Shown here one piece after another: positions 34,502-43,470 of a DNA stretch of 64,000 bases. The position numbers were made by a program, and so were the translations under genes. The DNA is from Saccharopolyspora erythraea (lineage in GTDB: Bacteria > Actinomycetota > Actinomycetes > Mycobacteriales > Pseudonocardiaceae), in contig NZ_CP054839.1 in the NCBI RefSeq assembly GCF_018141105.1, forward strand, positions 6,327,411 through 6,391,410. Direction: 5' to 3'. The notes beneath the pieces are model-generated. The model was given only the letters and a program-made list of their open reading frames with translations. It was not told the DNA's origin and ran no database searches. Every line of letters begins with the position of its first letter. Position 1 is the first letter of the stretch.

Positions 34502-37068
34502 CAGCGCTCCTGGGCGGTCGGGGCGGTCGCACCGTTCATGAGGGCAGCGACGCGGGCGTGCGGTGCGGCGGCGGCGAGGGTCAGGCCCATCACGCCGGGG
34601 ACGAACAGGTCGGCGTCCATGGTCTTGAGCTCGTCGCTGACCTGGAGCGGGAACTCCGCGCGGGCCAGGACGTCGCGCTCCAAGTCGACGCCCGGGGCCA
34701 GCTCGGTCACGGTGAGGCCCTCGGGACGCAGCTCCAGCACGGCTCGCTCGGTGACGTAGGTGACCTTCTGGCCGTTCTCCAGAGCTCGGCGTCCGGAGAA
34801 GGTCGGGGAGGTCACCTTCTTCACGAGCTTTGTGTGGGATCCGTCCTCGCGGATCCGCAGTGCCCCATCGGCGATGCCGATATCGCGGCGCCCAGCGGTG
34901 AACGAGCCGAGGAACACGATCTCCGGCGCGGCGGAGACGATGTCGGCGAAGCCGCCGACTCCCGCGGTGACGTGGCGCCGCTTGGGCAGGTGGTGGACGT
35001 TCACAGAGCCGTCTGCGTCGATCTCGAGGAACGACAGCATGGTGCGGTGAAAACCGCCACCCTGAAGAAGCGTGAACTGGTCGCTGCTCTGCATGATCGC
35101 GTCCGGGTTCTGAGCGACCCCGAAGACGAAGTCGAGCAGTGGCACCCCGCCGACCGCGCCCTGTTCGATCACCCAGCTGACCGAGCCGGCCAGGCCCTCC
35201 TCGACCAGGACGTGCGGCACGAGTGCCGAGATCCCGAACCCGAGGTTGACGATCTCGCCGGAGCGCAGCTCGCGGGTCGCGCGCCGCGCGGTGACCTTCT
35301 CCGGGGAGAACGGCAGCGGATCGAGTGCGGACAGCGGACGGCGTAGCTGCCCGGAGATGGCCGGGTCGTACGCGGTCTGGGTGGTCTGGAGCTGGTCGGG
35401 GACCACGACCAGAGCGTCGACGAGGATGCCGGGCACCCTCACCGACTGCGGGGCGAGGCTGCCTCCCTGGGCCAGGCGCTTGACCTGGGCGATGACCACT
35501 CCCCCGTTGTTGTGCGCGGCGTAGGCGAGATCGAGGGCCCCGAGCGGGGAGGCTTCGTCCTCGAAGGTCAGGTTGCCGTGCTCGTCGGCGGTGGTGGCGC
35601 GGATGATCGCCACGTTCGGGGTGATGGCCTGGAAGTAGAGCCACTCCTGCTCGTCGAGCTCGGCGCGGCGCACGTAGCGGTCGGGGGTGGTGTCGTTCAT
35701 CCGCCCGCCGGTCTCGTCGGGGTCGACGAACGAGCCGAGACCGACCTTGGTGAAGACGCCGGGCTGCTTGGCGGCGGCGGCGCGGTGCATCTGGTAGAGC
35801 ACGCCAGAGGGGAAGTTGTAGGCCTCGATCTCGCCGTTCTCGATCATCTGCCAGATCCGGGGAGGCTCGGCCTTCGACGGGCCGGAGGGGTAGGAGCCGG
35901 CGACAACGCGCCTGAGCAGTCCGGGACGGGCGATGTGGTCGATGCCCTTGATGCCGGACATGTCGCCCGCGGCGATCGGGTGCAGGGAGGTCAGAGCGCG
36001 GGGACTGGAGGTTTCGGCGAAGCGCTCGCCGATCCCGGCCAGCACGGCGTCCGGGCAGCCCAGCCCGGACGACGAGCTGACGGTGATCACGTCGCCGTCG
36101 TTGATCAGGTCGGCCGCACGGCGGGCGGTGAGGATCTGAGGTGTGTGCATGGCGTGTGCTTCCTCGCAACGTCGTTGGTCTGCGGTGGGCCGTTCGCCCG
36201 AGCTGGCGTGCCGGTGCCGCGAAGGCGGTGGTGGTCGGTCCGTGACGGTCGGTGCGGGCTCCGGGATGGCGGCCAGGGCAGCCGCGGCGGCCTGCGCGGC
36301 CTGCTCTGGCGGCTGGGACCACCAGTGGTCGCTGAGCACCTCGACCTCGATCAGTCCGTGGTATCCAGCCCGGCGCGACAGCTCGACGAACCGCGCCATG
36401 TCGACGTGTCCCTCGCCGGGCATCCCACGGCTGCTGAGCTGGCCGTGGATGGGCAGGACCCAATCGGCGAGCTGCACAGTGTGCACGGCCGGGCCGGATC
36501 GCGCCAGCAACTGCGGCAAGGCGACGTCCCACCAGACGTGGTAGGAGTCCACAGCCAGCCCGACCCACGGGGAGCCGATCCGGTCGACGAGATCGACGGC
36601 TTCGGCGAGCGAGGTGATCGCGGAGCGGTCGGCGGCCATGATGGGATGCATGGGCTCGACGGCCAGCGGGATCCCGGCAGCAGCGGCGTGCTCAAGCAGT
36701 GCCGTGATGCCGTCGGCGATCTGAGCGCGGGCGCCGGCCAGGTCCCGGTCATGGGCGGGGCCGCACACCAGGACCAGGCAGGCCGCGTCCAGCGCGTGTG
36801 CCTCGTCGACGGCCCGGAGGTTGTCGTCGTGCGCGCGGGAGCGCCGTTCCGGAGTCGGCTGGGGGAACATCCCGCCGCGGCACACGCTCGTGACGCGGAG
36901 CCCGGACCGGGCGATCCGCCGAGCCGCGGCGGTGACGCCGTGCTCGGCATAGCTCTCACGCCAGAGGCCGACGCCTCCGAAACCGTGCTCGGTGGCCAGG
37001 TCCACCAGCTCCGGCAGCATCGCCGCGCGCACTGTGACCGAATTCAGACTGCACATCGACAGGTCCAT
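34501..37068 (-). CDS. In-frame TIM-barrel isomerase / acyl-CoA transferase fusion
   Basis: One uninterrupted 855-aa frame. Residues about 1-270 are a xylose-isomerase-like TIM barrel (AVEPMHPIMAADRS, AVDSYHVWWD, LIEVEVLSDHWW). Residues 307-855 are a complete YdiF/propionate-CoA-transferase-like enzyme with SSSSGLGCPDAVL and the catalytic Glu in WVIEQGAVGG. A Pro/Arg-rich linker at about 275-306 contains no stop. An internal ATG at 36150 with GAGGAAG 11 bases upstream could yield the transferase alone, but the barrel cannot be made alone. ATG 37068 is used; GTG 37077, overlapping the upstream stop, is the alternative. A base error in the linker could hide two genes. Confidence 0.75.
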   Translation of the reverse strand: MDLSMCSLNSVTVRAAMLPELVDLATEHGFGGVGLWRESYAEHGVTAAARRIARSGLRVTSVCRGGMFPQPTPERRSRAHDDNLRAVDEAHALDAACLVLVCGPAHDRDLAGARAQIADGITALLEHAAAAGIPLAVEPMHPIMAADRSAITSLAEAVDLVDRIGSPWVGLAVDSYHVWWDVALPQLLARSGPAVHTVQLADWVLPIHGQLSSRGMPGEGHVDMARFVELSRRAGYHGLIEVEVLSDHWWSQPPEQAAQAAAAALAAIPEPAPTVTDRPPPPSRHRHASSGERPTADQRRCEEAHAMHTPQILTARRAADLINDGDVITVSSSSGLGCPDAVLAGIGERFAETSSPRALTSLHPIAAGDMSGIKGIDHIARPGLLRRVVAGSYPSGPSKAEPPRIWQMIENGEIEAYNFPSGVLYQMHRAAAAKQPGVFTKVGLGSFVDPDETGGRMNDTTPDRYVRRAELDEQEWLYFQAITPNVAIIRATTADEHGNLTFEDEASPLGALDLAYAAHNNGGVVIAQVKRLAQGGSLAPQSVRVPGILVDALVVVPDQLQTTQTAYDPAISGQLRRPLSALDPLPFSPEKVTARRATRELRSGEIVNLGFGISALVPHVLVEEGLAGSVSWVIEQGAVGGVPLLDFVFGVAQNPDAIMQSSDQFTLLQGGGFHRTMLSFLEIDADGSVNVHHLPKRRHVTAGVGGFADIVSAAPEIVFLGSFTAGRRDIGIADGALRIREDGSHTKLVKKVTSPTFSGRRALENGQKVTYVTERAVLELRPEGLTVTELAPGVDLERDVLARAEFPLQVSDELKTMDADLFVPGVMGLTLAAAAPHARVAALMNGATAPTAQER

Positions 37069-37073
37069 GGCGC

Positions 37074-38231
37074 TCACCCGATCCCGTGCGCGGTGAAGTA
37101 GCCGGCGACGCGGTGCGCGGTGAAGTCGGGGTCGGCGAACAGGCCGATGGAGTCGGCGGCGCGCACCAGGTCGCCGAGGTGGCCCAGGCTGCGTCCGGTT
37201 TCGAAGCCACCGATCATCCGGAAGTGGTCCTGGGCCCCGTCGAGGTAGGCCAGCCACGCCACGCCCACCTTGTAGAACCGCGTCGGTGAGGCGAAAACCA
37301 GCCGCGACAGCGCTTCGGTGGGCGCCAGGATCTCGCGGAAACCGGCTTCGTCGCCCGCGTCGAGGCGGTTCAGCGCGGCCGAGGCGTAGCGGCCGATGAC
37401 CGCGAAGGCGCCGAGAAGCGCGTCGCTGTGGTGGGTGCCGTCGCCTGCGATGAGATCGGTGTAGTTGTAGTCGTCGCCGGTGAACAGGTGCACGCCGTCG
37501 GGCAGCCGACGACGCAGCTCACGTTCGAGCTCGGCGTCGAGCAGCGACACCTTGATGCCACGCACCGACTCGGCGTGCCGACCGATGATGTCGAGCACCA
37601 CCGACATCGCCTTGTAGGGGTCGGTGTGACCCCAGTAACCGGCCAGCGCGGGGTCGAAGACCTCGCCCAGCCAGTGCAGCACGACCGGGCGGGTGGCTTC
37701 GCTGAGCACGGCGTCGTAGACCGACAGGTAGTCCTCGGCGCCGTCGGCCGCGCGCACCAGCTGCCGGCTGGCCATGAGGACGACCTCCCCGCCGGCCCCC
37801 TCGATGTCGTGGAGCTGTTCGAGGTAGGCCTCACGAACCGCGGACAGATCGCTGCTGTCGGCGGGGAGCTGGTCGGTGGCGATGCCGACGACGATCCGCG
37901 CGGAGCGTGCGTGTGCCTCCGCGAGGCTGCGCCGCGCCAGCTCACGCGCTGCCTCCCAGTTCAGCCCCATACCCCGCTGCGAGGTGTCCATCGCTTCGGC
38001 CACGCCCAGGCCCAGGTCCCAGAGCCGGTGGCGCAGCCGCAGCGTGGCATCCCAGTCGATCTGGTCCGGCCCGGCCTCGGCGCAGGCACGCACCGGGTCC
38101 GCCACGACGTGTGCCGCGGCGTAGGCCAGGCGGCTCGACGCCGGATCGGCGCGAACACGCAGTTCGGCCGGCCGACCGAGTTCGTGGGTGCTGATGGTCC
38201 CGTCGGCGGCGGGCAAGGCGATCGCCCTCAT
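37074..38231 (-). CDS. DUF993 family protein (dihydrodipicolinate-synthase-like barrel)
   Basis: 385 aa. LASSP-like and RFYKVGVAWLAYLDGAQDHFRMIGGF segments, GIKVSLLD (Lys at the position of the Schiff-base lysine of the DapA superfamily) and HWLGEVFDPALAGYWG fit DUF993, a barrel family with no established reaction. It starts 10 bases inside a well-formed operator and leads the operon DUF993, TIM-CoA-transferase, enoyl-CoA hydratase. A retro-aldol or dehydration on a sugar acid would suit the context but is inference. Confidence 0.8.
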   Translation of the reverse strand: MRAIALPAADGTISTHELGRPAELRVRADPASSRLAYAAAHVVADPVRACAEAGPDQIDWDATLRLRHRLWDLGLGVAEAMDTSQRGMGLNWEAARELARRSLAEAHARSARIVVGIATDQLPADSSDLSAVREAYLEQLHDIEGAGGEVVLMASRQLVRAADGAEDYLSVYDAVLSEATRPVVLHWLGEVFDPALAGYWGHTDPYKAMSVVLDIIGRHAESVRGIKVSLLDAELERELRRRLPDGVHLFTGDDYNYTDLIAGDGTHHSDALLGAFAVIGRYASAALNRLDAGDEAGFREILAPTEALSRLVFASPTRFYKVGVAWLAYLDGAQDHFRMIGGFETGRSLGHLGDLVRAADSIGLFADPDFTAHRVAGYFTAHGIG

Positions 38232-38242
38232 TGACTCTCCCG

Positions 38243-38254
38243 GTAACCGGTTAC
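38243..38254. promoter_or_regulatory. Palindromic operator at the DUF993 promoter
   Basis: GTAACC|GGTTAC is a perfect 12-bp palindrome with the ACCGGT core seen in LacI-type sites. It lies 12 bases upstream of the DUF993 ATG and would block its transcription start. Confidence 0.7.
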
Positions 38255-38329
38255 TTGTATTGGCCGACGCGACGGTATACGGTCCCGAACCACCAGTTCA
38301 AGGGCCTGATCTGAAACCGAACCGAGAAA

Positions 38330-38341
38330 GTATCCGGTTAC
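38330..38341. promoter_or_regulatory. Second operator, at the SDR promoter
   Basis: GTATCCGGTTAC differs from the site at 38243 by one base. The two sites lie 87 bp apart, about eight helical turns, which suits DNA looping by a tetrameric or paired LacI repressor acting on both divergent operons. Confidence 0.65.
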
Positions 38342-38396
38342 TCGCCCTAGTCGAGCCGGCTTAGTTCCGACGACCGCACCAAGGAAGGTGTGCACG

Positions 38397-39173
38397 ATGA
38401 CGTCGAGTCAGGACGCCCCCCGCCCCTCCACGGCCTCCCCGCCCGGAGAGCTCTCGGGCCGCACCGCGATCGTGACGGGCGGATCCGGCGGCATCGGGTC
38501 GGCCATCGCCCGCGCCCTGTCGGCCCGGGGCGCGACGGTAGCCGTCGTCGACGCCGACGACCGCGCTCGTGCGGTGGCCGCTGACGTGGCGGGTTTCGCG
38601 GTGTTAGGCGACCTCACCGCGGCCGACGCCCCGCAGCGCGTTGTGGACCAGGTGGTGGCCGAGACCGGCTCGCTGGACGTCCTGGTCAACGCCGCCGGTA
38701 TCCAGGTCCGAACGGCGGCGGTGGACATCGCGGCGCAGGACTGGGAGCGGCTGCTGTCGGTCAACCTGACGGCCGCGTACCGCCTGACCCAGGCCGCGGT
38801 GAAGTTCCTGACCGCGAACCGCGGTTCGATCGTCAACATCGTGTCGCTGTCGTCGGACCGCGCGGTCGCGGGGATCGTGCCCTACGGCGCGACCAAGGCC
38901 GGACTCCTGCAGCTCACGAAGGGCCTCGCGGTCGAGCTCGGCCCGCAGGGCATCCGGGTCAACGCCGTCGCCCCGGGCTATGTCGTCACGCCGATGACGG
39001 CCGAGAAGCTCGGCGACCCCGAGTTCCACGACCGGGTGATGAGCCGGATCCCGCTCGGTCGACTCGCCGACGGTGGCGACGTGGCCGACGTCGTCTCCTT
39101 CCTGGCCTCCGACGCAGCTCGCTACGTGACCGGCGCCGTGCTGCCGGTCGACGGCGGCTACTCGATCACATGA
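38397..39173 (+). CDS. Short-chain dehydrogenase/reductase
   Basis: 258 aa classical SDR. TGGSGGIG binds NAD(P), NAAG follows strand 4, the catalytic Ser is in SLSSD and Tyr-Lys in PYGATKAG. The C-terminus ends VDGGYS as in oxidoreductases acting on sugars, polyols or acyl-CoA alcohols. AAGGAAGG lies before ATG 38397, making that start better than GTG 38388. The stop overlaps the glycerate kinase ATG by 4 bases. Confidence 0.9.
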   Translation: MTSSQDAPRPSTASPPGELSGRTAIVTGGSGGIGSAIARALSARGATVAVVDADDRARAVAADVAGFAVLGDLTAADAPQRVVDQVVAETGSLDVLVNAAGIQVRTAAVDIAAQDWERLLSVNLTAAYRLTQAAVKFLTANRGSIVNIVSLSSDRAVAGIVPYGATKAGLLQLTKGLAVELGPQGIRVNAVAPGYVVTPMTAEKLGDPEFHDRVMSRIPLGRLADGGDVADVVSFLASDAARYVTGAVLPVDGGYSIT

Positions 39174-40354
39174 GCCGCCGGTTGACCGACGCCGACCCGC
39201 GACGCGCGCTGCGCGTCCTCGTCGCTCCGGACTCCTTCAAGGGCAGTGCGACCGCCACCGAGGTGGCCGGAGCGCTGGCTGACGGGTGGGCTCGGCAGCG
39301 GCCACGGGACGAGGTGCTCGTGCTTCCGCAGGCCGATGGCGGGGAAGGCACCGCCGCGGCGATCGAGGCCTCGGTGGCGCAGGCCCGTTGGCGGACGGGA
39401 CCGTTGGTGACCGGCCCGGACGGTGATCCGGTCTCCGGGCGGTGGCTGGCGCTGGCGGATGGAACGGCCGTGATCGAGCTGGCCCAGATCTGCGGCCTTC
39501 CCATGCTGCGCCGCCCCGACCCGGTCGGGGCGAGCACCCGCGGTCTGGGCGAGACGATCCGGGCCGCCGTCGAATCGGGCGCGCCCCGAGTGTGCGTCAC
39601 CTTGGGCGGGTCTGCCTCCACCGACGGCGGTGCGGGCGCACTGTGCGGCCTAGGTGCGCGCCTGCTCGACCGGCACAACCGCCATCTGACCGACGGTGGT
39701 CTCGCTCTCGCCGAGCTGGACCACATCGACATCACCGGGCTGATCGCTCCTCCTCCGGGTGGGGTCGAGCTGCTCACCGACACCCGCGCCGTGCTCACAG
39801 GTCCGAACGGCGCCGCGAGCGTGTTCGGACCGCAGAAGGGCGCCAGTCCGACACAAATCGCCGCGCTTGACACCGCCCTTGATCATTTCGCCGAGATGCT
39901 CGCCCAAGTGCTCCCGGTCGACGCCGCGCAGCCCGGTGCGGGTGCTGCCGGTGGAACCGGGTTCGGGCTCGGAGCTTGGGGAGGGTGCCTCGTGGAGGGG
40001 GCGAGTCGCATCGCCGAGCTCACCGGACTGACGCGAGCTCTGCCCGAGTGCGACGTCGTCGTCACCGGCGAGGGGTGCTACGACCACACGTCCGCCACGG
40101 GCAAGCTCGTCGGATTCGTGCTCGGCCGGGCACGGGAGAACGGACTGCGCACCGCCGTGGTGGCCGGGCGCCTCGCCGAGACGCCGCCCGATCTCGGACT
40201 CGACCTCACCGTGCTCGCGGGATCGGCCCAGGACGCGATGACCGATCCACTGCGATGGCTGCGGCAGGCCGCCACCACAGCCGCCCGGCGTCTCGACCAG
40301 CCGAGCCACGCGCACGATCGGTCGGACGAACAGCCCGCACCGACCCGCACCTGA
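39170..40354 (+). CDS. Glycerate 2-kinase (GK-II/GarK type)
   Basis: 394 aa. VLVAPDSFKGSATATEVA, PQADGGEGTA, LGGSASTDGGAGAL, FGPQKGAS and VVTGEGCYDHTSATGK are the ordered signatures of the glycerate kinase family that makes 2-phosphoglycerate from D-glycerate. It gives the operon an exit into glycolysis, so the transported compound is probably broken down to glycerate or tartronate semialdehyde. The C-terminal 20 residues are a polar extension. Confidence 0.92.
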   Translation: MSRRLTDADPRRALRVLVAPDSFKGSATATEVAGALADGWARQRPRDEVLVLPQADGGEGTAAAIEASVAQARWRTGPLVTGPDGDPVSGRWLALADGTAVIELAQICGLPMLRRPDPVGASTRGLGETIRAAVESGAPRVCVTLGGSASTDGGAGALCGLGARLLDRHNRHLTDGGLALAELDHIDITGLIAPPPGGVELLTDTRAVLTGPNGAASVFGPQKGASPTQIAALDTALDHFAEMLAQVLPVDAAQPGAGAAGGTGFGLGAWGGCLVEGASRIAELTGLTRALPECDVVVTGEGCYDHTSATGKLVGFVLGRARENGLRTAVVAGRLAETPPDLGLDLTVLAGSAQDAMTDPLRWLRQAATTAARRLDQPSHAHDRSDEQPAPTRT

Positions 40355-40385
40355 CCAACACCACCAGCACGACGCATTTCCAACC

Positions 40386-40397
40386 GCGACCGGATAC
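40386..40397. promoter_or_regulatory. Possible third operator, before the MHS transporter
   Basis: GCGACCGGATAC is the reverse complement of GTATCCGGTCGC, matching the sites at 38243 and 38330 in the left nine bases. It lies 47 bases before the transporter start. The weak right arm lowers confidence. Confidence 0.4.
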
Positions 40398-40443
40398 TTG
40401 TCAACCACCGGCGCAACCGCCTGGCAAAGAGAGATCAACGACG

Positions 40444-41901
40444 ATGCACCAACCCGCTCAGGCCGCAACCCACGCCACACCGGACAACCCGAACATCACC
40501 ACTGCCGACCTGCGCCGCGCCGCGTGGGCCAGTTCAGTCGGCAGCGCCCTCGAGTACTACGACATGGCGCTCTACAGCCTGGCGGCAGCGCTGATCTTCA
40601 CCCCGCTGTTCTTCCCCGGCGGAGACCCCACCACCGGGCTGATCCTCAGCTTCGGGACCTACTTCATCGGCTTCGGCGTCCGACCCATCGGCGGCATCAT
40701 CTTCGGCCGGCTCGGCGACCGCCTCGGCCGCAAGTTCGTCCTGATGGCCACCGTCGCCATGATGGGCATCGCAAGCACGCTCATCGGTTTCCTGCCGACC
40801 TACAACGACAACCCTGGCGACTGGTACGGCTCCGGAGTCGGAATCCTGGCCCCGGTCCTGCTCATCGTCCTACGCGTCGTGCAAGGGCTCGGCGCGGGCG
40901 CGGAGATGGCCGGGGCGTCGATCCTGATGACCGAGTACTCGCCTCGGCAGCGCCGCGGGTTCTTCGCATCCCTGCCGTTCATGGGAGTGCAGGTCGGCAC
41001 CGTCGTAGCGGCGCTGATCTACTTCGTGCTCTCCGGCGCCGGCGGGAGCACCGTCACCAGCACCTGGTGGTGGCGCATCCCGTTCCTGGCCAGCTTCGTG
41101 CTGGTGCTCGTGGCCATCTACCTGCGCCTCAAGCTGAAGGAGTCGCCCACCTTCCAGAAGCTCGAGGCCCGTGAGCAGATCGCCGACCACCCCATGCGCG
41201 AGCTGCTGACGAACTCCCGCGGCACCCTGCTGCGCGGGATCGGCCTGCGCATGGCCGAGAACGGGTCGTCCTCGATCTACCAGGCCCTGGCCGTCGCCTA
41301 CGTCACCAGCGCCGCAGTAGGGATCAAGGGCCCCATCGGCGCCCTGTCGCTGGTGTTCGCAGCCACCCTCGGTGCAGTCATGGTCCCGATCGCCGGTGCC
41401 TTGTCCGACCGGTACGGCCGGGTCCGGGTCTACCGGGCGTTCGCGATCTTCCAGCTGGTCGCCGCCTTCCCGATCTGGTGGGCACTGAGCCAGGGCAGCA
41501 CAGTGGTCACCATCATCGTGATCTCGCTCGCGCTGGGTGTCGGCACGTGGGGCATGTTCGGGTCCCAGAGCGCCTTCATGACCGAACTGTTCGGTTCCCG
41601 GCACCGCTACCTCGGGGTGTCGGTCGCCCGCGAGGTCTCCGCGGTGATCTCCGGCGGGCTCGCTCCGCTCATCGGCGCCGGCATCATCGCCGCAGTCGTG
41701 AGTTCGGACGGCGGCGCTGACGTTCCGGGCGCCGGGCTGGGGGCGTGGGTGTTCATCGCCGGCTACACCACGATCCTCTGCGCCATCACGGTGGCGACCA
41801 CGTTCGTCACCCCGGACCCGACAGGCCGGAACCTGGAGGACAGCCGCGACGCGCTGACCACGCAGCGCGAGAAGGACACGGCTCCCGTCACCACCAGCTG
41901 A
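40444..41901 (+). CDS. MHS-family MFS transporter
   Basis: 485 aa, twelve helices. SSVGSALEYYDMALY in helix 1, GRLGDRLGRKFVL in loop 2-3, RVVQGLGAGAEMAGA in helix 4 and LKESPTF after helix 6 define the metabolite:H+ symporter group (ShiA/KgtP/ProP-like), which imports organic acids, betaines or shikimate-like compounds. It follows glycerate kinase at 89 bases and precedes the LacI gene, so it most likely imports the pathway's acid substrate. A longer upstream frame is a shadow of the kinase gene. Confidence 0.9.
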   Translation: MHQPAQAATHATPDNPNITTADLRRAAWASSVGSALEYYDMALYSLAAALIFTPLFFPGGDPTTGLILSFGTYFIGFGVRPIGGIIFGRLGDRLGRKFVLMATVAMMGIASTLIGFLPTYNDNPGDWYGSGVGILAPVLLIVLRVVQGLGAGAEMAGASILMTEYSPRQRRGFFASLPFMGVQVGTVVAALIYFVLSGAGGSTVTSTWWWRIPFLASFVLVLVAIYLRLKLKESPTFQKLEAREQIADHPMRELLTNSRGTLLRGIGLRMAENGSSSIYQALAVAYVTSAAVGIKGPIGALSLVFAATLGAVMVPIAGALSDRYGRVRVYRAFAIFQLVAAFPIWWALSQGSTVVTIIVISLALGVGTWGMFGSQSAFMTELFGSRHRYLGVSVAREVSAVISGGLAPLIGAGIIAAVVSSDGGADVPGAGLGAWVFIAGYTTILCAITVATTFVTPDPTGRNLEDSRDALTTQREKDTAPVTTS

Positions 41902-42057
41902 CGTTGCCCGGCCCCGCCCCAGCTCACGAGCGTCGCTGTACATGCGGCGGGGCCGACCGCAACGGGGTCGACGGCCCACGGGGTGGCCGTTGCCTGAAAC
42001 AATGTGGAAAGACGTTGACCGGGGTTCCCGGCCCGTTCAGACGAAGGAGGCGGCGCC

Positions 42058-43083
42058 ATGAGCAAGGCCGTGACGTCTTCGACTCAGCGCAAGCCGACCA
42101 TTCGAACGGTGGCCGCCGCCGCCGGCGTATCGACCGCGACGGTCTCCCGGGTCATGAGCGGGGCGGAAACCGTCAAGCCCGAGCTGGCCCAGCGCGTCCG
42201 CCAGATCGCACAGCAACTGGGCTACCGGCCCAGCGAAGCCGCGCGCGGCCTGGCACGAGGCGCAGTACGCAACATCGGCGTGCTCATGCCAGACCTCAGC
42301 AACGCCTACTTCCACGACATCGTCAAGAGCATGCACGACACCGCCTCCGAATCCGGCTACCGCATGCTGACCGCCGACCACGCCACCGGCCCCGACCACG
42401 AGTTCGAGACGGTCGTCGACCTCATGGGACACGTCGACGGGCTCGCCCTGTTGTCGTCCCGCATCGACTTGACGCGCCTGCGCGAACTGGCCCGCATGGA
42501 CACACCTGTCGTGCTGATCAACCGCGTCGAGCTCGGGATCGATCTGCCCATGGTCGGAGTCGACAGCTTCAACGCCACGCTCGAGATCTGCGCCCACCTC
42601 TCAAAACTCGGCCACCGTCGCATCGTCTACCTGTCCGGGTCCGATCTGGCATGGCAAGACCGCGAACGCTGGCGCGGAATCGAGACCAGCAGCCGAGTCC
42701 TCGGAATCCAGGCCACCCGCGTCGAGTCCGACGGCACCATCGAAACCAGCTACGACGCAGTTGACGAGGCGCTCCGCCACACCCCGACCGCCATCGTCTG
42801 CTTCAACGATCTGTCCGCCGTCGGCGCGCTGTCGCGTCTGCGGGAACTCGGCATCACGGTGCCCCACGACATCTCCGTGACCGGCTTCGACGACATCGCG
42901 ATCGGTCGCCACATCGATCCCAGCCTCACGACGGCGAACAGCCCTCGCGTCGAACTCGGCCGCGTGGGATGGAGCTTGCTGCACGACAGCCTGCAAGGTC
43001 GCAGGTCCACTGAGAACTCGATCCTCCTACCAGCTCCGCTGATCACTCGTGCGTCAACCGGCCCCGCTCCCGGAGCAGCGTAG
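42058..43083 (+). CDS. LacI-family repressor of the DUF993/SDR operons
   Basis: 341 aa. TIRTVAAAAGVSTATVSRVM is the helix-turn-helix and GYRPSEAARGLARG the hinge. The effector domain has IGVLMPDLSNAYFHDIVK and ISVTGFDDIAIG. AAGGAGG precedes ATG 42058. It is the only intact regulator in the block from 33.7 to 43.1 kb and the obvious candidate for the GTAACCGGTTAC-type sites. The ligand is unknown. Confidence 0.93.
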   Translation: MSKAVTSSTQRKPTIRTVAAAAGVSTATVSRVMSGAETVKPELAQRVRQIAQQLGYRPSEAARGLARGAVRNIGVLMPDLSNAYFHDIVKSMHDTASESGYRMLTADHATGPDHEFETVVDLMGHVDGLALLSSRIDLTRLRELARMDTPVVLINRVELGIDLPMVGVDSFNATLEICAHLSKLGHRRIVYLSGSDLAWQDRERWRGIETSSRVLGIQATRVESDGTIETSYDAVDEALRHTPTAIVCFNDLSAVGALSRLRELGITVPHDISVTGFDDIAIGRHIDPSLTTANSPRVELGRVGWSLLHDSLQGRRSTENSILLPAPLITRASTGPAPGAA

Positions 43084-43468
43084 AAGTTCGGCGGTCCACT
43101 AGCGGAATCGCCCGAAGTCCACCAGCACCACGTGCTCATGCGCGAACCAACGCCGGAAATCCGTCCCGCTCCTCGACCAGGTCCGCGATGTCGGCAGCAC
43201 AAAGCGACGGCAAGCGGGCCGCCAACCGCTCCTCCAAGTGCTGGCAATCCTCCGGTGAGCGGAGCCAGACGATCATCACGAGCTTGTGCTCCCCTCGTGG
43301 TTCGCAGCAGCTCGACGAGACTCACAAACGATGACTGAACGATGGACCAGCCCCGCACGTCGGCGGAAGTGAACCGGAAGCACGCCTGGCGATCGTGAAG
43401 GTGGCGATCGTGAACGTGGGCGGGTGTGCAGGGGGTGCCGATTCGGGAACTGTCGATCTGGGACCTAC
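43084..43468. other. 385-bp region between LacI and IS5-type element, no gene called
   Basis: A minus-strand frame around 43140-43280 reads MIVWLRSPEDCQHLEERLA and EERDGFPALVR but has no start context or recognisable family, and may be a remnant. Nothing else is visible. Confidence 0.4.
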
Positions 43469-43470
43469 TA

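Noticed and set aside
33683-36568. A 961-codon minus-strand frame joining enoyl-CoA hydratase to a long Arg/Ala-rich N-terminus
   Set aside because: Only the last 272 residues are coding; the rest is an out-of-frame reading of the CoA-transferase gene, and ATG 34501 is a natural coupled start.
39976-40443. 5' extension of the MHS transporter frame
   Set aside because: It overlaps the end of the glycerate kinase in another frame and has no membrane or family similarity.
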